A stretch of DNA of 64,000 bases, from the NCBI RefSeq assembly GCF_020382885.2, contig NC_058516.1, forward strand, positions 4,558,594 to 4,622,593. The letters run 5' to 3'. Positions 33,691 to 48,600 of this stretch are shown here, piece after piece. Position 1 is the stretch's first letter. Each line of letters opens with the position of its first letter. The stretch is from Scatophagus argus (taxonomy: Eukaryota; Chordata; Actinopteri; Scatophagidae). The position numbers and the translations under genes were made by a program. The notes beneath the pieces were generated by a model. The model searched no databases and was not told the DNA's origin. It saw only the letters and a program-made list of their open reading frames with translations.

Positions 33691-36600
33691 ATGGTCGAAC
33701 CAGCCGACAGGCCGTCCACGGCCGGACAGAGGCTGGGCGCCCCTGAGAGCTTTGGGGTGTCCACCTTGGAGCCGGGCCTGCGTCCTCCCGCCCAGCCTCA
33801 AGGACGACAAGTCTCCATAAGGGTTCAGATGCTCGATGACGCACAGGAAGTCTTCCAGATACCGGTGAGTGAAGCGTCTGTGTCTTATTGCTGTCATGTG
33901 TCGTCAGATGAGTCCATAAATTAGGGATGTTGTTGCAACACCTGACATCCATCCTTCTTCTTCTTCTTCTTCTTCGTCTTGCTCTGAAGTATCCACTGAA
34001 CAATAATAAAGTTTTTCATTGATTTTGATGCTTTTTTGAGCTCTTCTTATTCAGGGTGTTGTTAGAAAAAACCTAATTTAAATGCTTGCTGTTTTGTTTT
34101 GTAAAATATATTTGGAAACCGCCACCAAAATCCTAAATCTCAAATGTAGTTTAGATTCAAATCAAAACGTTCTTCATTTACAAGAAGTCCTGGTTATCCC
34201 AGAAAAGAAATTGTGCAATAAAGCCATATACTGCTAAACTGGTACTGCTAAACCAGCTTCCCATCACTGGCGGTGGTTGCAGGACGAACTCTCAACATGT
34301 CCACTCACCTTGAGTCTTGTCTCCACTTCCTGGAGATACACAGGAAGTGGGATAGTCGCCAGCTTCCTGTCTAAACACGCCACACCTACAGACCCCTGAT
34401 CCTGCCTCTCACACACAGCAACCTTTTTCCTCCCTCCCTGTGTTCACCTCAGTTTTCTGTGTGCTTCCTCATGCTGTTCAGAGAAAGGCAGCTTTAATGA
34501 CATCGCTGCTTTGCTGTGTGTGTCATCTCCAGGTGGGAGGGATCTTGAATTTTTCTGAATTAGCATCTGCCACGAGCTGGAGGAGGTTTGCACGCTTATA
34601 AGCTTAGGATTCAGGGAGTTTTTGTGATGATAATTAAGAAAGAATCCAGCGAGTCACCGTCTCGGCTGGCTTGTAGAACATCCAGGGCTGCCAGTTTGGG
34701 GGAGTCGTAATTGGCTCTTGTGAAAATGCCAGGAATGTATGTGGTTGTTAGTGTGTCAGTGCCTGAGGATGTGTGTGTGCATTTGTGTGTGGACGCAGGG
34801 CTGGGTGCGTCTGTCTGTGCGAGGGATGTCATCTGCGTGGGTGTTTTTAGCATTTCTCAAAATCCCAAATTGATGTCTCCTCAAATTGATGCAAGAACGC
34901 CGAGCTTGTGGTTCTCCACAAAGCAGCAGCATGACATGGATCTCTTCCCGCCTATCTTTTCCTATCCTCCATCTTCCACACACACACACGCAAATTAGAC
35001 GTCCTATCTCTGTGGAACATCTGTGGACGTCACTGCTCAGACATCTAGTGAGTGTCAGCTGACAACAGCCACAAAAATAGTGAAACTACACTCGCACACA
35101 CTGTTTTCTTGGCTGGGATTGTTTTCTTTGCTGTCACCAGCAGACTTGGAAATAATAAAAATGAAGGCGGAAGGAAGGATAAATAAAAGAGAGAGCAGGA
35201 GTTGAGGAAGGCTGCTCAAATAAAGAACAAAGAAAAGGCTTAACCGACCAAACGAGTGACTCGGCATGTTTTCTGTCCTTATCTGAATCTACATTCAGTG
35301 AAATTCAGGATTGTGGACATTGTCCCTTGAGCCGGACTCACCTCATCTGTCTTCTCCCTGTCACAATGCCCTGCAGTGTGTTTGGGCAGTAGGTGTGGTT
35401 TAACGTGTGAATCGAGAGATAAGCCTGCAGCTTACGCCAGCGTTGGCACTCGATGGGACTTTTTCTCCACCGTGGGGACGTGCAGCAAATGGTTTGCTCA
35501 TTAACTGAGCTTGTTATCTTAAAAGCTCAGCGAGGGGGGCTGCAGAGTTGGAACAATTCATTTTAAATATCCAAAGTTAACGGTTAAATGTCGCATGTGT
35601 GGTGCTGTGGTAATAACATGCTTGAGTTTTAACCTTTTGTGCACCACGTTTTAAAGGAGTCCAGTGGGTTTAAACCCACTGGCTGTTTATTTTAGGGTTA
35701 GAGAAAAAATCCTCTTTATGCAAATGAGACACCATGGTTCAGCCTTACTTTTCTTACATCAGAAGGCTTTGTTATTCACTTATGATTCAGCTTTTTCAAC
35801 TCAGTTACCTTGTGCTTCTGGAGCTTCCAGTCCAACTGCTCCGCCTGCACCTGTGGCCCCGTCTTTTCGCTTCCATATAAATATTACATACAAAGATCCA
35901 CTGTAATTTCCTAGTTATGGGACTAATAAAGGATTACCTTATCTTATCTTAAGTGGTTTTTCATTTGCAGAAGTCTCTAGAAGTGTGTCTTCATCGTCTG
36001 AGCTGCTGAATCTTTATTAAGCGCGTGAATTTGCTTCGTTCACGCTAAGTTTCAAAACGACACAAGAAAATGAGCTCTTTGCGTTTGTTTCCTGTGAGTG
36101 GCACTCGTTTCACAGCGAAGACCTTCACTTAAATAACTCATTTACTGTGAAGCTCATGTTTGTAATGATGCAGGGCATAGTGCAGAACAGCAGATATCAG
36201 TGTGTTGAATGGGGACTGGTCACATACCCGACTTCATCAAGCCAGTGACGGGCCGATGGCGGCTGCTGACTCTGGGACTCTTGTTTTTGTGATTTCACTA
36301 GCAGTCTTCCACTGAACATGGGGAAGCACAAACATATTATGTACAGAATAAATCTTTGCCTTCACTGACATCTCTTGTATCGCTCAAGGCTCCGGCTTTC
36401 ATCCTCAAATGTTAATGTTATGATATTTCTGTTGTTTATAAAGTCATCTGGAGCCTTCAGTCGGGAATGTGGCCTCTGTGGACAGACCCCATGATCCAAA
36501 GGAGATCCCGCAGAGTTTTTAGCTGGACCAGATCTTTAAATCCAAAGCAGCCTTTTTTCCTGACGGGAAGAACAGGCTGCACAGCACACAGTAAAGCATC

Positions 36601-39600
36601 TGTTTATTGATAATATTTTTTATTGTCATTTTCCCTTTTTGTCTGAGCTGAACATACATTCACAATACATGACATTAATAAAACATTGACATATGCTGCA
36701 TTAGTGACCACTGCACACACACAAGCACACGCACACACACACACACACACTCACTCACTCAGAGGCTTCATTATTAATGTGGAACGGAAACGGTACGTTA
36801 GAGGAGTGTGTGAGTGCAGAACATTGCAGCTCACTCACTCATGGTAAATAATTAAAGACAGAGAGGATATGCTGTGTGCGTGTGTGTGTGTGTTACTTTT
36901 TTCCCCCCTTTGCTTTCACGTGCCCTGATCTAATTCAGTGTCAGTGAGACCATTCACAGAGCCCGTTTGAATGTAACTGCTGTTGTCCGTCGTCTTTCCT
37001 CCAGCAACTCAGATTCAGCCATTTGTTTCTGATTGTTTCATCTGTGCAGGCTGCAGTGTTTACTCGCATGTCAGGGAGAAACTTTGTTGCATGATTTGCC
37101 CTCACAAGTAAAGCTTCCTGGCCCAGATTCTCCATCATGCGGTTGCAGCCACAGGGACTCTTGGGGGGGGGATGTTGTTTCCAAACCATCTTGGTTTGTG
37201 TGGTGCAGATTAGTAAAACTCAGCAAAAAAAGAACAAGTGACTGAACTTGATCTCACACCTGCTTCTAGATGAAAACGTACAGTCGGTGCAGCATCCAAA
37301 TGCCGACTTGATTGTGCAAGATTTCTAAACCACTTGTGACTTCAGTATGGCGAGCACGGGCACTGCAGTGAACAGTATGTTGTGTCAGTGAGTCGCGCTG
37401 CTGTAAATACTCACCACAGCAGCAGATGTGTGCTAATCTGCCACAGAAAATCGTCCCCAACAAATACACTGACAGTTATTCAACCCATTTTACAGATTTG
37501 CTCTTCAAACAGACGAACACGTCATCAGAATGTAGAAGCTCGTGAGATTTTGGATCTTAACCTCCTTTGCAGCAAGACAGAGAAGGAGGACCAAAGCAAT
37601 GAGACGCTGAGTTTGAAATGACCAGTCAGTTTTGGACAGCTGTGTGTCTTTCTTTAGCCCAGTGGTGGTTTTTATTGATCTGCACACATCTTATTCTCTT
37701 GTAGGCCAGCGATGGCACCTGCAGCTGCAGGGTATTCATGGATGAAGTCCTGTTGGCTCTCCAGGGGGCAGTTGAATTCAGTTAAGACCGTCCCCTGAGG
37801 ACGTGTCCTCACTAAGAAATCTGATCAGTCTTTTTCTTTATCTCAAACATACATATATACTGACTTTAGACTTTCCTTTTTCCTATCAATCAGTGGTGTC
37901 TGATTGGTTGATATTTTCCTGTACTCTCTCGTCTAGCATGCTTACTTGACCTTAATCCCTGCAAGACCACCCAACAGATCCACATCAAGATTGACCTTCT
38001 CAGTGCACATCAGGACCTTTAAAGACCAGTCCGGCGGCGGGAGAGGCTGGACGTGTGTGTGTGTGTGTGCGTGTGTGGCTGTGGTAAGATCGCCTTGGGG
38101 GTTTTGTTGCCTGATTGGATTTCTGCTTTTTCTGATCTGCGTGACTCCTGACCTTGTGTGTGTGTGTGTGTGTGCGAAGCCAAATGTGGGAAGATACAGA
38201 ACGACAGGGGGAAGGGTTATCAGGATTAGGATGATAGCAGCGCTTTAGAGACAACATCATTGGATGGACTAGCAGTCCCCCAAGGCCTGTGATAAATGAG
38301 CTAGCACAGCACCATATTAAGTGCAGAACACACACACGCACGCACACACTCCTCAGCTCCAATGTGGAGCAGTTGACATTTGGAAATGGATGGGCCTTTG
38401 TGCTGTCGGCCACCTTGTGGGGGGGGGGGGGGGGGGGGACTAATATATGTGGAAGCAGCAGATATGAGAGGAATAAGAGAGAGGAAGATAACAAGTGAGT
38501 CCCTCCGGTTTTAAGAAGTGTTTTGACAAAAAGAGCAGCGAAGAGACAGAGATGTACAACCACAGACTTGCATTACTATTCGGTTTTCAATTGCGGGTGA
38601 ACTGTGGCTCATCCCTCCTCCACAGCAGAGGTATGACTGCCTCATTGTTGTGCATCCACAGCTGAGACCTTGGCTCTTTGGCCCCAACATCAGCAGAGGA
38701 AATTAGTTTTAATGCGGCTTCCCATTAGTGAATTAGTATACACAGGAACATACGGTTATGATTTTGACCAGGCGAAGTCACAGAGTTATTTTTTAAACTG
38801 GAGCAAAAACTTCAGCTGTCAGCTGTTACTCTCATATTGAATTTGGACATGTTTGTATCGCGCTACCCTACCACTGCAGTTGTTTTTTTTCCCTGAAACA
38901 TGTTAAAACACAGCTGGGATTCAGTTACATCCACAGTTTTTGCCTCTTTTATATACTTTCCTTTTTTATTCCTGACATTTACTTTAGAGGCAGAGCGATA
39001 AGAGATGAGAAAGTGTGTATTTCGATGCCTGGAGCCAAACTATGATCGTGTTGCTTTATGTCTTCTAAAATTGGCAGGAGTCCTGGCAGTTAAGTTGCAG
39101 CGGTTTGGATGTGTGGGCAGATCCAAGGTGATGTTTAAAGACAGTAAAATGCAGTCGTTTCAGGGTGAGGCTCAAACACTGGCTCTGGGATCTTTGCTGG
39201 TTTATGACCCACAGAGCCTTCTCATCTCGTCTCGTCTCTTCCCTTCCTGGTCTCTTGGAGCGCTTACAGAACTAACAGTAGTCTTGGCAGTCCACATCCA
39301 TCATGGTCCGGAGAGACCTGTTCTGTGGTCCCTGCTCAATCCAGCACTGAAACGCACTAAACCTGTACTGATGCTGTTTACATGGGCTCAGCAGGGCCAC
39401 ATGAAGCCTCGTTACATGTGGGTTTATAGGCCAGTGTGGATGAACGTATATGTGCAGGCTGTGGCCTGCCCTGCAGTTCAGCAGGCTCTGAAGTCTGGTT
39501 AATTACAGACCTATTAAAATAAATATTTGATTGGATTTGTGGATGTTAAACCCTCCCCTTCATTACACGCCCATAGATGGGAATGGAGAACGAGAGGAGC

Positions 39601-42600
39601 TAAATAATGTATTGTATTTTTAATCATTTATATACGTGGCTGATTCATCATCATCATCATCATCATCATCTCTTCAGCACTTAGTCACACCACAGAACTA
39701 CTGAACTGCACTGGGAAAATATCTTGGCCTTTTCTGGCCCATGTTAACATTTTTAGATCCCATAATTGACCTTGTGCTAATCCCCTTTCCCCAAACAGCC
39801 AGTGGCCAGTCATAGTTTGTCAGTCAGACACGGCAGCCTACTCCAGAGACCATGCAGTCTGTACTACAAAGGAAGTTCCATGTGATCTTAGATGACGACA
39901 AAATAACAAAAAATAGCCTTGCCTTTAAATACTAAAATGGGTCATAAAGTATACTTTCTTAATATAGATTATTATCTTAGATAAAAGTGGCCAAGATCTG
40001 AAAGGTAACACGACTTGAAACAGTACAAAATTAGTCCCACCCAATCTAATCTCTGATTGGTTGACAAAGAGCCAAGCTGACAGACCCCGGCACCTTTCTG
40101 AAAAGGTCCGATATCTTCAACTTGGAGTGGCCACACTAAAAGCTTTGGAAGATGTCTGAGAAACATGTGGATGCTTGCGTATGGAGTCTGACACAGAGGA
40201 ACTGTGCTGTATTACGTAATGGTTGGCATTCGCTGTTTCATTCCTGCGGTCAGAGATCTCAGAGAGGGACTTCTGACTGTGGGCTGACTTCCCTCTCAGC
40301 CACTTCTGCTCCTTATTTTTCCCTTTCTGGAGGCGACCCCAAAGTTTGGCCTGCCTGTGAGACAAATGAAGAGAATTTCCCCACAGGAATCAATGGAGAC
40401 TACTGTTTTAAGTTCCGGAAATCAGGTTGCAAGAGGGCTCTTCTATGTATATATGTCAAGTAGGTGTTTCAGTAGAGGCAGCCATTTTGTTTCTTGGCTA
40501 TTAAGGTGGGTGTGTGCACGTGGAGCCACGTGGAAGCATTTAGACGTGCTGAGTTCAAAGACAGGGCCACAGAGGGAGCTGCCTCCCAGCTAGGAAAGAG
40601 GGAAGGAGCGAGAGAGACGGAGAGATCGTTACTTAGTGAGTGCAAAGACTGTTGCTGATGGAGAGACAATCACTGAGAGACTGACTCTGAAAGGGAGCCG
40701 GATGGGAAAGCAATGAAGAGGGCCCCGCTGAGGGACGAAAAAGAGACTTGGACAGACAGACAGAGAGAGAGAGAGAGAGACAGAGAGATGCACACAGACG
40801 CACATCCGTCCCCCACAGAAGCCTTTTGCGCTACGCCGGCAGCCAATGAATGAGCAAACATTGTCTGCTCTGCTTGGCTGCAGATGGGATCCCTTTTTTC
40901 TTTTTTCTTTTTTTTTGTAATTGCAGTGAATGAGGTCCCCAGTGAGGAGGCCAGTGAAGCCAGCAGTGGAAGAGCTGGGCCCCATTTAGGGTAATCGCTG
41001 TACCTCTGTTTGATGGTGCTACACAGAACCACAGCCACAAATTAGTAGTTTTTATGGATTACAAGCACAGGTTTGGAGGTGAAGATTTCAAGGCTATTTC
41101 TGCCAGTTTGTCTTGTCATTCCCAGTTTTACAAGTGCAGTATCAATTAATTCAAGCACCTGACAGGAGCTGTCATCCTTTCACGTGCTATAATGATATCT
41201 CAACCTGCTTGTTATCACAACCACCACACTTTCAGTTATAGCGTGGGCAGTGCCTCAGTGTTGTGGCTTTAAGCACAATGGAAAGTTAACATCAGCCACT
41301 AGCAAAGCGCTGGAAGCTTTATCATCACGTCCAGGCATCCTGGACGGGAGCCAAAACTCATTTGGAGCTCCTTTTGTGTTTGAAAAATGAATCCGGCTGA
41401 GGTGAAAAATAGTAGGTGCTCTTGCTGTACATGTTGGTGTTGGATGCAGCAGCAGCCAGCCTCAGGCAGTGCTCCTGTTTTTCCCCAAATCGGATCATTT
41501 CCAAAATGTCCCTCAAAAAGTAGCCATGGACTAAAAATAGCTCTTTGCTGCCCCTTCTCCAGTGTGAGAATGACAGGTCTATCAGCTGTAGTTATAAGGT
41601 GTCATGGCTGCTCTTTCCAACTGTCTCTGCTGCCATAAATGTGCACCTGACGATGGAGGAGAACAGTTTGCTCGTATCTGGGTTTGGTGGTGGTGAGGGC
41701 TTGAATTCTCCCCAGATGGGAACCAGTGCTTTAATTTAGAAAACAGCCACATAAGTAAGTAGCTTAAACCTGAGTGTCAGCTTCAGTATCCTGAATGAGA
41801 TTCTTCCTTATTAAACCGCAGAGCTTGGAAAGACTCATTCCTGAGCCCTTGGATGGTGTGTGGGATCATGCTGCACTGGTTTCTCTTCTCAATAGGTGAA
41901 GTGTTTGTTAATCTCTCTCCTCGCTCCCTCCTCGTCTCCGTTAAAATGTTTTCCAGGAGCCTCTGTGGAATTCAATGGCGTCTCCCCTGCTGTGTCCCTG
42001 AGTCTCCTGCCGTTTGTTTCTCTGAGAAACTGGCGTAGGAATGTAGCCTGTAGTGTGATGTTTGGGACAAAGAGGAGGTTTGGTTTTCATCTCTCTCCTT
42101 CTTTCCTTACTTTTATTATTTCTGCACTCTCGTTCCCCCTCTCTGTCTGAGCATTTCGTCTTGCTTAAGTCTCTTCTGTCTGGCAGTTTTCAAAAACAAA
42201 ACCGTCATAATTCACTTTCGATGGGACTGTTCCTTTACAGCCCTCACTTGGAATTTCCAGTAATGCACCCGCTGATGAATCGCTGGCACCAATCTGTGGC
42301 CGCGATTGATCTATTTGATGTTTAACTCATTCGTGCTTTTTGGGATCATCTTATTTTTAGCAGAGCGGCAGCAGAGATCATAAAGAGATTCATTAACATC
42401 TTAGAAATCAGTGTTTATAGTAGTAAACGTGTGTTGATTGACTTGCTTCTGATATCCAGTTTTAATTGCACTGAAGACTCTTGGCTCTGGCATCATCACA
42501 GAGTCGTGTCTCACTTGTAAATCATCTGTTTACTCTCAGAACCGCACACGCATGTGTTTACGGCAGGCCAACTTGAATTATTCAGCATAAATCATCTGTT

Positions 42601-45600
42601 TCAGTAACACGTGCCAAGCTTTGAATGACTGCTGTGAGGTTAAATGAGGTGAGGAATCCACACACGATGCTCTGAGTTCACTAAAAAGCTTTATATTAAC
42701 GGGTTTTGTCGTTGTTGTTTTTACGTTTTATTCTATGTATGACTTCTGTTTTAATAATTAATGCTTTAAGTATTAGAACTACAAATCCCATGATGCTTCA
42801 GGGATGTTAACAGGAAGTATGACGTTGCAGTGGATTCAGCTGTGTGTGCTGCAACTTGAGTCAATTCTTTTGTTTACGTTTTGGCCAGCTGACACCGTAA
42901 AAACTGTGCTGAATTGGCTACCAGAAGTTGTTATTTGCAATGTATCCATGGATGTTTGGACAACTGCTACCAGGTGACTTTGACGCTGAAGAAAACTTTA
43001 AAACTTGTTGATTCTTTGGCAAGTTCTGCAGCTGTAGAGCAACCTCTTCTTCCACGGTCTCTCAGTGGATTCATGGACATGCATTCACAGAGTGATGACG
43101 ATACCCCTGAGCGGTGTAAGTCACACTGAATCAAAAATTTTGTGTATCATTTCAGTGTGTTCAGATTTGACTGAGTTATGACTCAAAGAAGGGGGGCGGT
43201 CACTGATATAATTGCTCCCAGAGGTGCGCTAAGGGTTTCACAGTACCACAGTACCTGCGTCCGTGAAGTTGTATTTTTCCCTTTAACCTTGCGTGATATC
43301 ATTTTTATAGATCTCAAAATGTCTTCCAATGGCTTCCATGACTAATAATAATAAGACCTTTGGCATGTTTGCAGTATAATAAAAGCGCACACCATCTGGT
43401 TGACTGTTTCCATTTTATCATCCTCTTTCTCGATGGAGCTCCAGAGACTTTTAGTAATCAAAGCAGCCCTGTTGTGAGATTTACAGACCTCATTACTGCA
43501 CAGGGCAGTAACACAAGCGATCCCACCGTCAGCCTGCACGAGACGCCGATTGGCTTTTAATGGTACAGCATTGTGCATGTATTTCCCCTTTCTGCTGCTT
43601 GATTTAATTGTTTCCCTCAAGTGTGCTGTGAGCCTTAACACACACACACATGCACATGCTACACACCAAGATACGCCATCGTCTTCAGCAGCCTGTAGGC
43701 ATTTTCACCCCCCCCCCCCCCCCGACCCATCAGTCTGATTTCCCACAGTGCCTTGCTGTCACTGCTGACAATGCTGGCAGGTATTTTGCCAACATGCTGT
43801 TTATTCAACAGTCCTGTCGGGCATATGTGTGTACATGTGTCCATGTGTGTTTGTGCGTGTGGACAGTCCTTTTACCTCAGTCAGGGCGTAGGAAGTCGCT
43901 TTGACATCTTGCCAGTAGATTAAGCCGTTTAACCTAATCTAAATGAGGGGATGTGATTGGTTGACGGCCGAGGAGGGAGGAAGCGTCTCCCAGCTGTCCT
44001 GCTGTTCCCTGGTGTTGTTTCCCTTGAGGGGAAGCTGTGCACTTCAGACTGCAGCAGCACAGTAAACGATGAAATCAACAAAAACCTGTTTGTTTACTAA
44101 GAGACAAACAAAATGGCGCATTAGCCAGAACCAGCAAGCCATACGAAATGCTTTCTGCCCTCGGACACGAGCAGAGCTGTTGCTGGGGTCTGTGGAGATG
44201 AAGAATGACAGTGAGAGGAAAGCTGAGGAACGAGCCCTCTGACAATGGCTTTAACACGACACTATTAGACCAGACTTTATGGGTCTCTGTGCTCGCGGAA
44301 AATAGCCTGTGTGTTTAGGCTATTAAACATCGCGGAGACTCATTATTTTGCGCCTCGGGGAAAATACCCCTCAATTTATCTCATTTCTGCTTTTCCCAGT
44401 AAACGATCGGGGCATAGGACATAATGAAGGCATGCGTACAGTCGATTAAGCCAGGCAGAGAAACAATAAGACTCCTTTGAGAAGACTTGCTGTAACCTAA
44501 GCTGAGTCTTCTCTGTTGATTTTTGGCCTGATGATCTGCGGTTTAGCAGCAGGATGCATGAAGCCTCCTGGGTTTCTTGATAAGGTTGACCATGAAAAGA
44601 AGAATATGCACATACAGATTTAAGGCTCAAATTACAGCTTAGTGTGTACACTCACAACCAGGCAGGAGTTCAGTTCAGGTTCAGGTGATTCCCTGGCGCT
44701 GTCTCAGCTGGGCGTGACCTTTGTTTTCATTTTGAGTCGCTCCGTATCTCTCGCTGATCTCTCCTTGTCTCTTTGTCGCATACCCTTGAAGTTAACTTGA
44801 GTAAACCAGTTGGTGGATTTCCAGACATTTGTCAGGCTAAATTGTGAGCCAAAAACCATCCAGCGATGCTACGAATTCAGAGTAATATCTCAAAGCAATA
44901 ACAGCACATTCTTGCTCTCATCTGCCTCACCAAAGGAGCTGAAAAGGTCCCCGCTGGAATTCATAGCAGGGGACTGTAGGAAGAAACTGAACTGCTCTGA
45001 GGTGTTTTTTTTCCGGTCTTTCCCCTCATGGAGAGTTCTTATCATCAGTCTCACCCATCTGGTTTCCATCCCTGTTGACATAAGTCAGAGTGCAGGATTA
45101 CAGACCTTTCAAACATCCCTTTTACTTCATGCAGATTTGCCTCAGGTCGTATTCTGTTGTTTCATGCATGTCTTGATTTTAATTTCCGGAAATAAGCGCG
45201 CATATATAGAAAAAAGGTAGGAATACTACAAATGCCACGTGCATAAATTCTATTGAGGGGTGGTGGCTTTCATAGGTCATTTGCGTTGGTGACGCTGTGG
45301 GAGACTTTGTAAACCCTCCTCGCACCACGACAGATGGTGAGAATATTTGACTTGGCCACAACTTTCAGGGCGAGACAGGATCTGAAAACGGGGAGAGTGG
45401 AGGAAAAAAATAAGGAAAGATAAACAGGATGATTGATGGGTAAAGAATGTTTATGCTGACGTTTAGATGGCCTAAGTTGGGTTTTCAGACAAGCAGCAGA
45501 GTGACATGCAGTTTGTACACGGAGGCTGCTGCTGTGACAGTTGTACTAACTGCCAAGCTTCTTGCTGTAATGGATGCACTTTCAGCAGCTGTTCATCTCT

Positions 45601-48600
45601 AACATAAAGGATGTTTTGGACGGCAGTGACAAAAGGAGAGAATAAAGACTGAAGACAGGAAGTGGAGTGAAACATGTTTCAGTTATAGGCCTCGAGGAGC
45701 AAAAGAGGACTGGATAAAAGAGACAGCAGTTGCTCTGATATACTTGCTATGTGTGCTGAATCTTCTGTGTGTTTTTGCTGGCTGGTGACTCTGCTGAGGG
45801 TGTGTTTGGCTGAAAGACAGACTGATGAGTGGACAGACATGCTGACAGCTCCCTGGCAAGTGTCCCCCCGATAGGCAAAGAGCCATGGGTTAACTGGACA
45901 CCAGACGAGGGAGCGAGTGAGTCCAGCAGACACCAACAGAGACATAACCGAGACCACATTCCTGTCTAATTGCTGAGCGAAGTGAGTTGTGTTGTGAAGT
46001 TCAGTTTGGAGCCGTTTGGTACGTTTACTGTCGATTTTGGACTGATGCTGTGATAGCTGTGACACACAACCCCTTATCATACATTTTGTTTGAGGGACTC
46101 TATAATTTAGAGTTTAGTTTGCTGGAACAATAATAATAATAAAAAAAAGCCACCATGAGTCATTTTATGAAAGGTAAACAGAAAGAGGAAGCAGAGCCGC
46201 AGGCTGCAGACGACCTCAGCTGTTTTACTGGACTGGAAACTTTTTTTTTGATTTTGTGACTTTCATTTGCTGAAATATAGCCGGTTGTTTTGCTGCTCTG
46301 TGCTGTCCCAACAATAAAACATGTGTTGTGTTCTCCTCATTAGGGACACTGGATTTTAACAGCTACGTTGTTGCAAGGACACATTATGCGTTGTGTTGTC
46401 CCTTTTCCCATGTCTGGAGCTATTTTGATGACTTCTGAAGGCTCGACTCTTGGAAGTGTTTTTTGGCTGATGGAGGCTGCCAGCCTTGAAGCCACATTCA
46501 CTGATGGATAGTTGGGTTGTTAGGCCTCACTGCTAGACCTGCTCGCCTTCTAATTATCTGAAAAGACAAGAACCTTGTTGGTGTGAGGCCCAGGAGGACA
46601 GCTGTGTGAAACTGGACCCTGCCTTTAAGGACACGACCTCAGCCTCTGTGCGGTGCTTTTACAGTCCTGAGTTGCTGCAGGAAAGTCTGACTTCAGACTC
46701 TTTATTTGTGTGTCTGCTTGTCTGAACACACGTCACCTCGCGCATGTGGCACCGGCAAAGTGCTCAGTGTGTCGCTTCGCAAAGCATCATTCCACATATG
46801 CTAGATGAGACAAGAATCACAGTCCAAAGCCTGACCGAAACGTGTCTGTGTGTTTCTGAGTGTGTGCTTTTGGCCGACTGAGAAAGGCTCATTGATGGGC
46901 GGTTGCTGAATGAAGTGATTGTGATTTGAGCTGAAAGGAGCTCGGTCTGGGCTCCGCGGGGCCTGGTCCGCTTTGCTCAGCTGAAAAGGTTCAACACAGA
47001 TGCACACCAGTTATTTTTAGAGATTAAAATCGTCGGACTGAGAACATGTAGAAGAGAGCTTTGCCCGAGGCGCTCAGTGATTTTACATGCTGCCTGTTCG
47101 TCAACCAGTAAGTGGAGTAAAACCTAAATAGATCGGGTTTGACCTCGGCCGGGCGGCCGTTTCCTCTGCTGAAGCTGTTGCCAAAATGAGAGCGGATCAC
47201 GGGAACACGCCGAGGAGTTCCTTCCTTTTTAAGTGCCACTTTAATTTAGTAAGCTGCATTCGCTCCACAGGGGTAACACTGGTGCTGTTTGGCTGGGGTT
47301 TCCTGTGCTTTAAACATGTTAAATCACTCCGAGGTGAAGCTGCACACTCACAAAGTCAGGAGAACACATGAGAACACTTTTATCTACCTATTAAACTTTT
47401 AGATAATCCATCCATAATTGCTAGAACCGAGTGGGAAGTTTTAGTGCTAGAACTCTCTGGTAGATGATGAAGTTCTCCTTAAAAAACTCACACAGAAAAC
47501 AGCTTTTTTCATTATCTAGAGCTGTTGTTTCCTGCCAGAAATTGCTGGATGGGTCATAAGAAAGTAAGAAGAGTTGTATAAAAATAAGAGCGAGTCTGTG
47601 AGTTTTTTTGTGGTGAAATTATAACCAGAGGATCCTTAAAGACTGTTACCAAGTGGTCTTACTTTGCTTGCTTTCAGTGGGATTAGGAAGGATCTCGCAG
47701 GTGTTATCTCAGACAGCACCAGGAAACTTCACCTTTGACGTGAAAGTGATCATAGTTTGAGGGCGGCTGTTCTGTTTGCATTTCATCCCACTTTCTCTCT
47801 CATTTCCTGGTTTTTCACTGGTGAAAAGTCAAACCCTGCAAACTAGAAATGAAACCCAAAGCACACGGTGACCTTAAATTAAAAAAGCTTTGCCTCCCAC
47901 ATGTATCATCCCAGAAATGATCAGGCTTTAAAAGTTTCATTTTCCATGCTCTCTTCACGTGCAGCTTTGAAGTTTGGAGTCACTCTGTTGACCGGATTCA
48001 GCAGACTTGGCCAGCTACTGTGTGTTGTTTTTAGAGGTTTGTCTCAGTGCCCAAAAAGAGCTGAATTTGACCACGCCTGTCGGGTTTGGGATCCTGCTCT
48101 CCTCACTTCACGGCACGTCTGCCTAAATCTGTTTGGGTCAGATTTAGGCATCGGGCTGTGCAGGTTCACGACAGGCAGCACTTCTGGAATCGGGAGTTTG
48201 ATCTTTGCACGCGGCTGTAAGAAGATACGGCACATCACATGTTAGTGGCGCCTGTATTATTGTAACTGGTGTTGATATTTTAAGATTTCGCCACCCGTCT
48301 CTCAATCACATTCCAGTGTCTTGCATTACCTGAATGTGATATGGGATATCTCCCAATGCATGCACACAGGCTCACTGTAGCTGTTAGAGAAGGCTTTGCT
48401 GATATTAAAGGAAAATGCTTTTGCCCGAAATGCCCTTGGAAATGTTGCCTCAGTCTAATTAAGTTCGTCCTGCACAGCACGACCTGCTGCTCCACTGTTT
48501 TCAAACGGATCAAGTTTCTTGCTCATGCTTTTCTGTGGCGTCCTGTTCACTGTTTTGTACATAAATAGGCGAGAAATGAAAGAGGATTGACTAGAAATGA

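Noticed and set aside
38000-38563. 187-codon minus-strand frame with PPPPPP and THTHTH runs
   Set aside because: The translation comes from the G20 run and CA repeats, not from a protein gene.
39005-39502. 165-codon plus-strand open frame in the FERM-gene intron
   Set aside because: No recognisable domain, ordinary intron context, and no codon or splice evidence. This length is expected by chance in this much DNA.
44810-45220. 136-codon open frame in the same intron
   Set aside because: No similarity recognised, poor start context and no splice support.
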